Position numbers and translations under genes: made by a program. A stretch of 5,036 nt of DNA from Pseudomonadota bacterium (lineage in GTDB: Bacteria > Pseudomonadota > Gammaproteobacteria > Steroidobacterales > Rariloculaceae): assembly GCA_009843005.1 (NCBI GenBank), contig VYEH01000013.1:1-5036 (forward strand), written 5' to 3'. The notes beneath the pieces are model-generated. The model was given only the letters and a program-made list of their open reading frames with translations. It did not search any database and had not been told where the DNA came from. Below, one piece after another: positions 4,669-5,036 of this stretch (positions are counted from its first letter, which is position 1; each line of letters opens with the position of its first letter).

Positions 4669-5036
4669 ATTGGGGTTCGATCCGTCCGTTGAACGGGCAA
4701 CGGCAGAAGGGATTCGAGGAACTGTGTGCACAGTTGGCGCGTGCTGAAGTTGGTGTCGGCGCACGCTTCGTACGTAAGGGCGATCCCGACGCAGGTGTCG
4801 AATGCTATGCCGAATACGAAGACGGTACTCAGTGCGGCTGGCAGGCGAAGTACTTCCATAAGTTGGAAGAGAGTCAATGGCGTCAGATTGACCGCTCGGT
4901 AAAAAATGCGATTCAAAAGCATCCGCAGCTACGGCGTTATGTCGTCTGCCTGCCGAAGGATCTGGCGGAGGGGAATAGAGAAGACCAGGAGTCGGCCCGG
5001 GACAAGTGGAACAGGCGTGTCGCAAGGTGGGAAGAG
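4659..5036 (+). CDS. Mrr-like (QxK) restriction-nuclease domain, N-terminal part of a larger protein
   Basis: The gene starts at ATG 4659 and runs off the window without a stop; 126 residues are visible. The opening NWGSIRPLNGQRQKGFEELC (4-23) and the helix to Leu26 place a conserved acidic residue (Glu20/Glu21) before the core. The active-site core is RKGDPDAGVECY (39-50, Asp44, Glu48), then GWQAKYF (60-66), which gives the Gln62-x-Lys64 form of the PD-(D/E)XK motif typical of Mrr-type nucleases. Next come SQWRQIDRSVKNAI (72-85), HPQLRRYVVCLPKDL (88-102) and a charged helix ending at Trp124. Together these match a well-populated N-terminal domain of large proteins that often continue into a P-loop/STAND-like NTPase module in phage-defence loci (Avs-type systems are an example of that architecture). 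Mrr-family enzymes cut DNA, often modified or foreign. It follows a RecB-like gene in the same direction. The domain call is strong; the full architecture and target are unknown. Confidence 0.9.
   Translation, partial: MDINWGSIRPLNGQRQKGFEELCAQLARAEVGVGARFVRKGDPDAGVECYAEYEDGTQCGWQAKYFHKLEESQWRQIDRSVKNAIQKHPQLRRYVVCLPKDLAEGNREDQESARDKWNRRVARWEE

Noticed and set aside
4582..5025. 147-codon open frame on the minus strand
   Set aside because: Antisense to the Mrr-like domain, whose conserved motifs fix the coding strand; no domain is visible in it.

Overview
The window looks like an accessory, defence-island-like stretch of a moderately GC-rich Gram-negative bacterium, most likely a proteobacterium. 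The reasons are a HigBA-type toxin-antitoxin relic, an IS1595 transposase scar, GTG starts with good Shine-Dalgarno sites, an exported protein with a signal peptide, and nuclease-fold genes. The species cannot be named from the sequence alone.

Bases 1-1135 are a gene graveyard on the plus strand. A HigB toxin gene (114-386) is cut by an in-frame amber codon. Its HigA antitoxin partner (398-690) is cut by a one-base deletion. The C-terminal part of an ISXO2-like (IS1595 family) transposase follows (about 797-1135). A small membrane-anchored coiled-coil protein runs toward it on the minus strand (1358-1092), and its last codons lie inside the transposase scar.

Bases 1401-1843 are non-coding but highly structured. 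They hold two intrinsic-terminator-like hairpins, an imperfect 16-base tandem repeat, three copies of CAAGGTCG, and a three-part set of complementary segments. The last of those segments is the Shine-Dalgarno site of the next gene. This reads as a regulatory leader, perhaps preceded by a small RNA, for an unrecognised exported protein of 208 residues (1844-2470). Bases 2471-3062 hold only a 14-base palindrome and a weak DUF433-like antitoxin fragment.

Bases 3063-5036 are the most interesting part. An intact 425-residue protein has the active-site pattern of a RecB/Cas4-like PD-(D/E)XK nuclease. It is followed by a small ORF resembling an SH3/KOW-like barrel, which is broken by an amber codon. 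If that codon is ignored, the small ORF overlaps by ten bases the start of an Mrr-like (QxK variant) nuclease domain, which runs off the window end. Such Mrr-like domains commonly form the N-terminal effector of large NTPase defence proteins. Two different restriction-type nuclease folds in tandem next to a dead toxin-antitoxin pair and an IS scar make this a candidate uncharacterised anti-phage or anti-plasmid locus. That role is inferred, and the downstream sequence is needed to test it.
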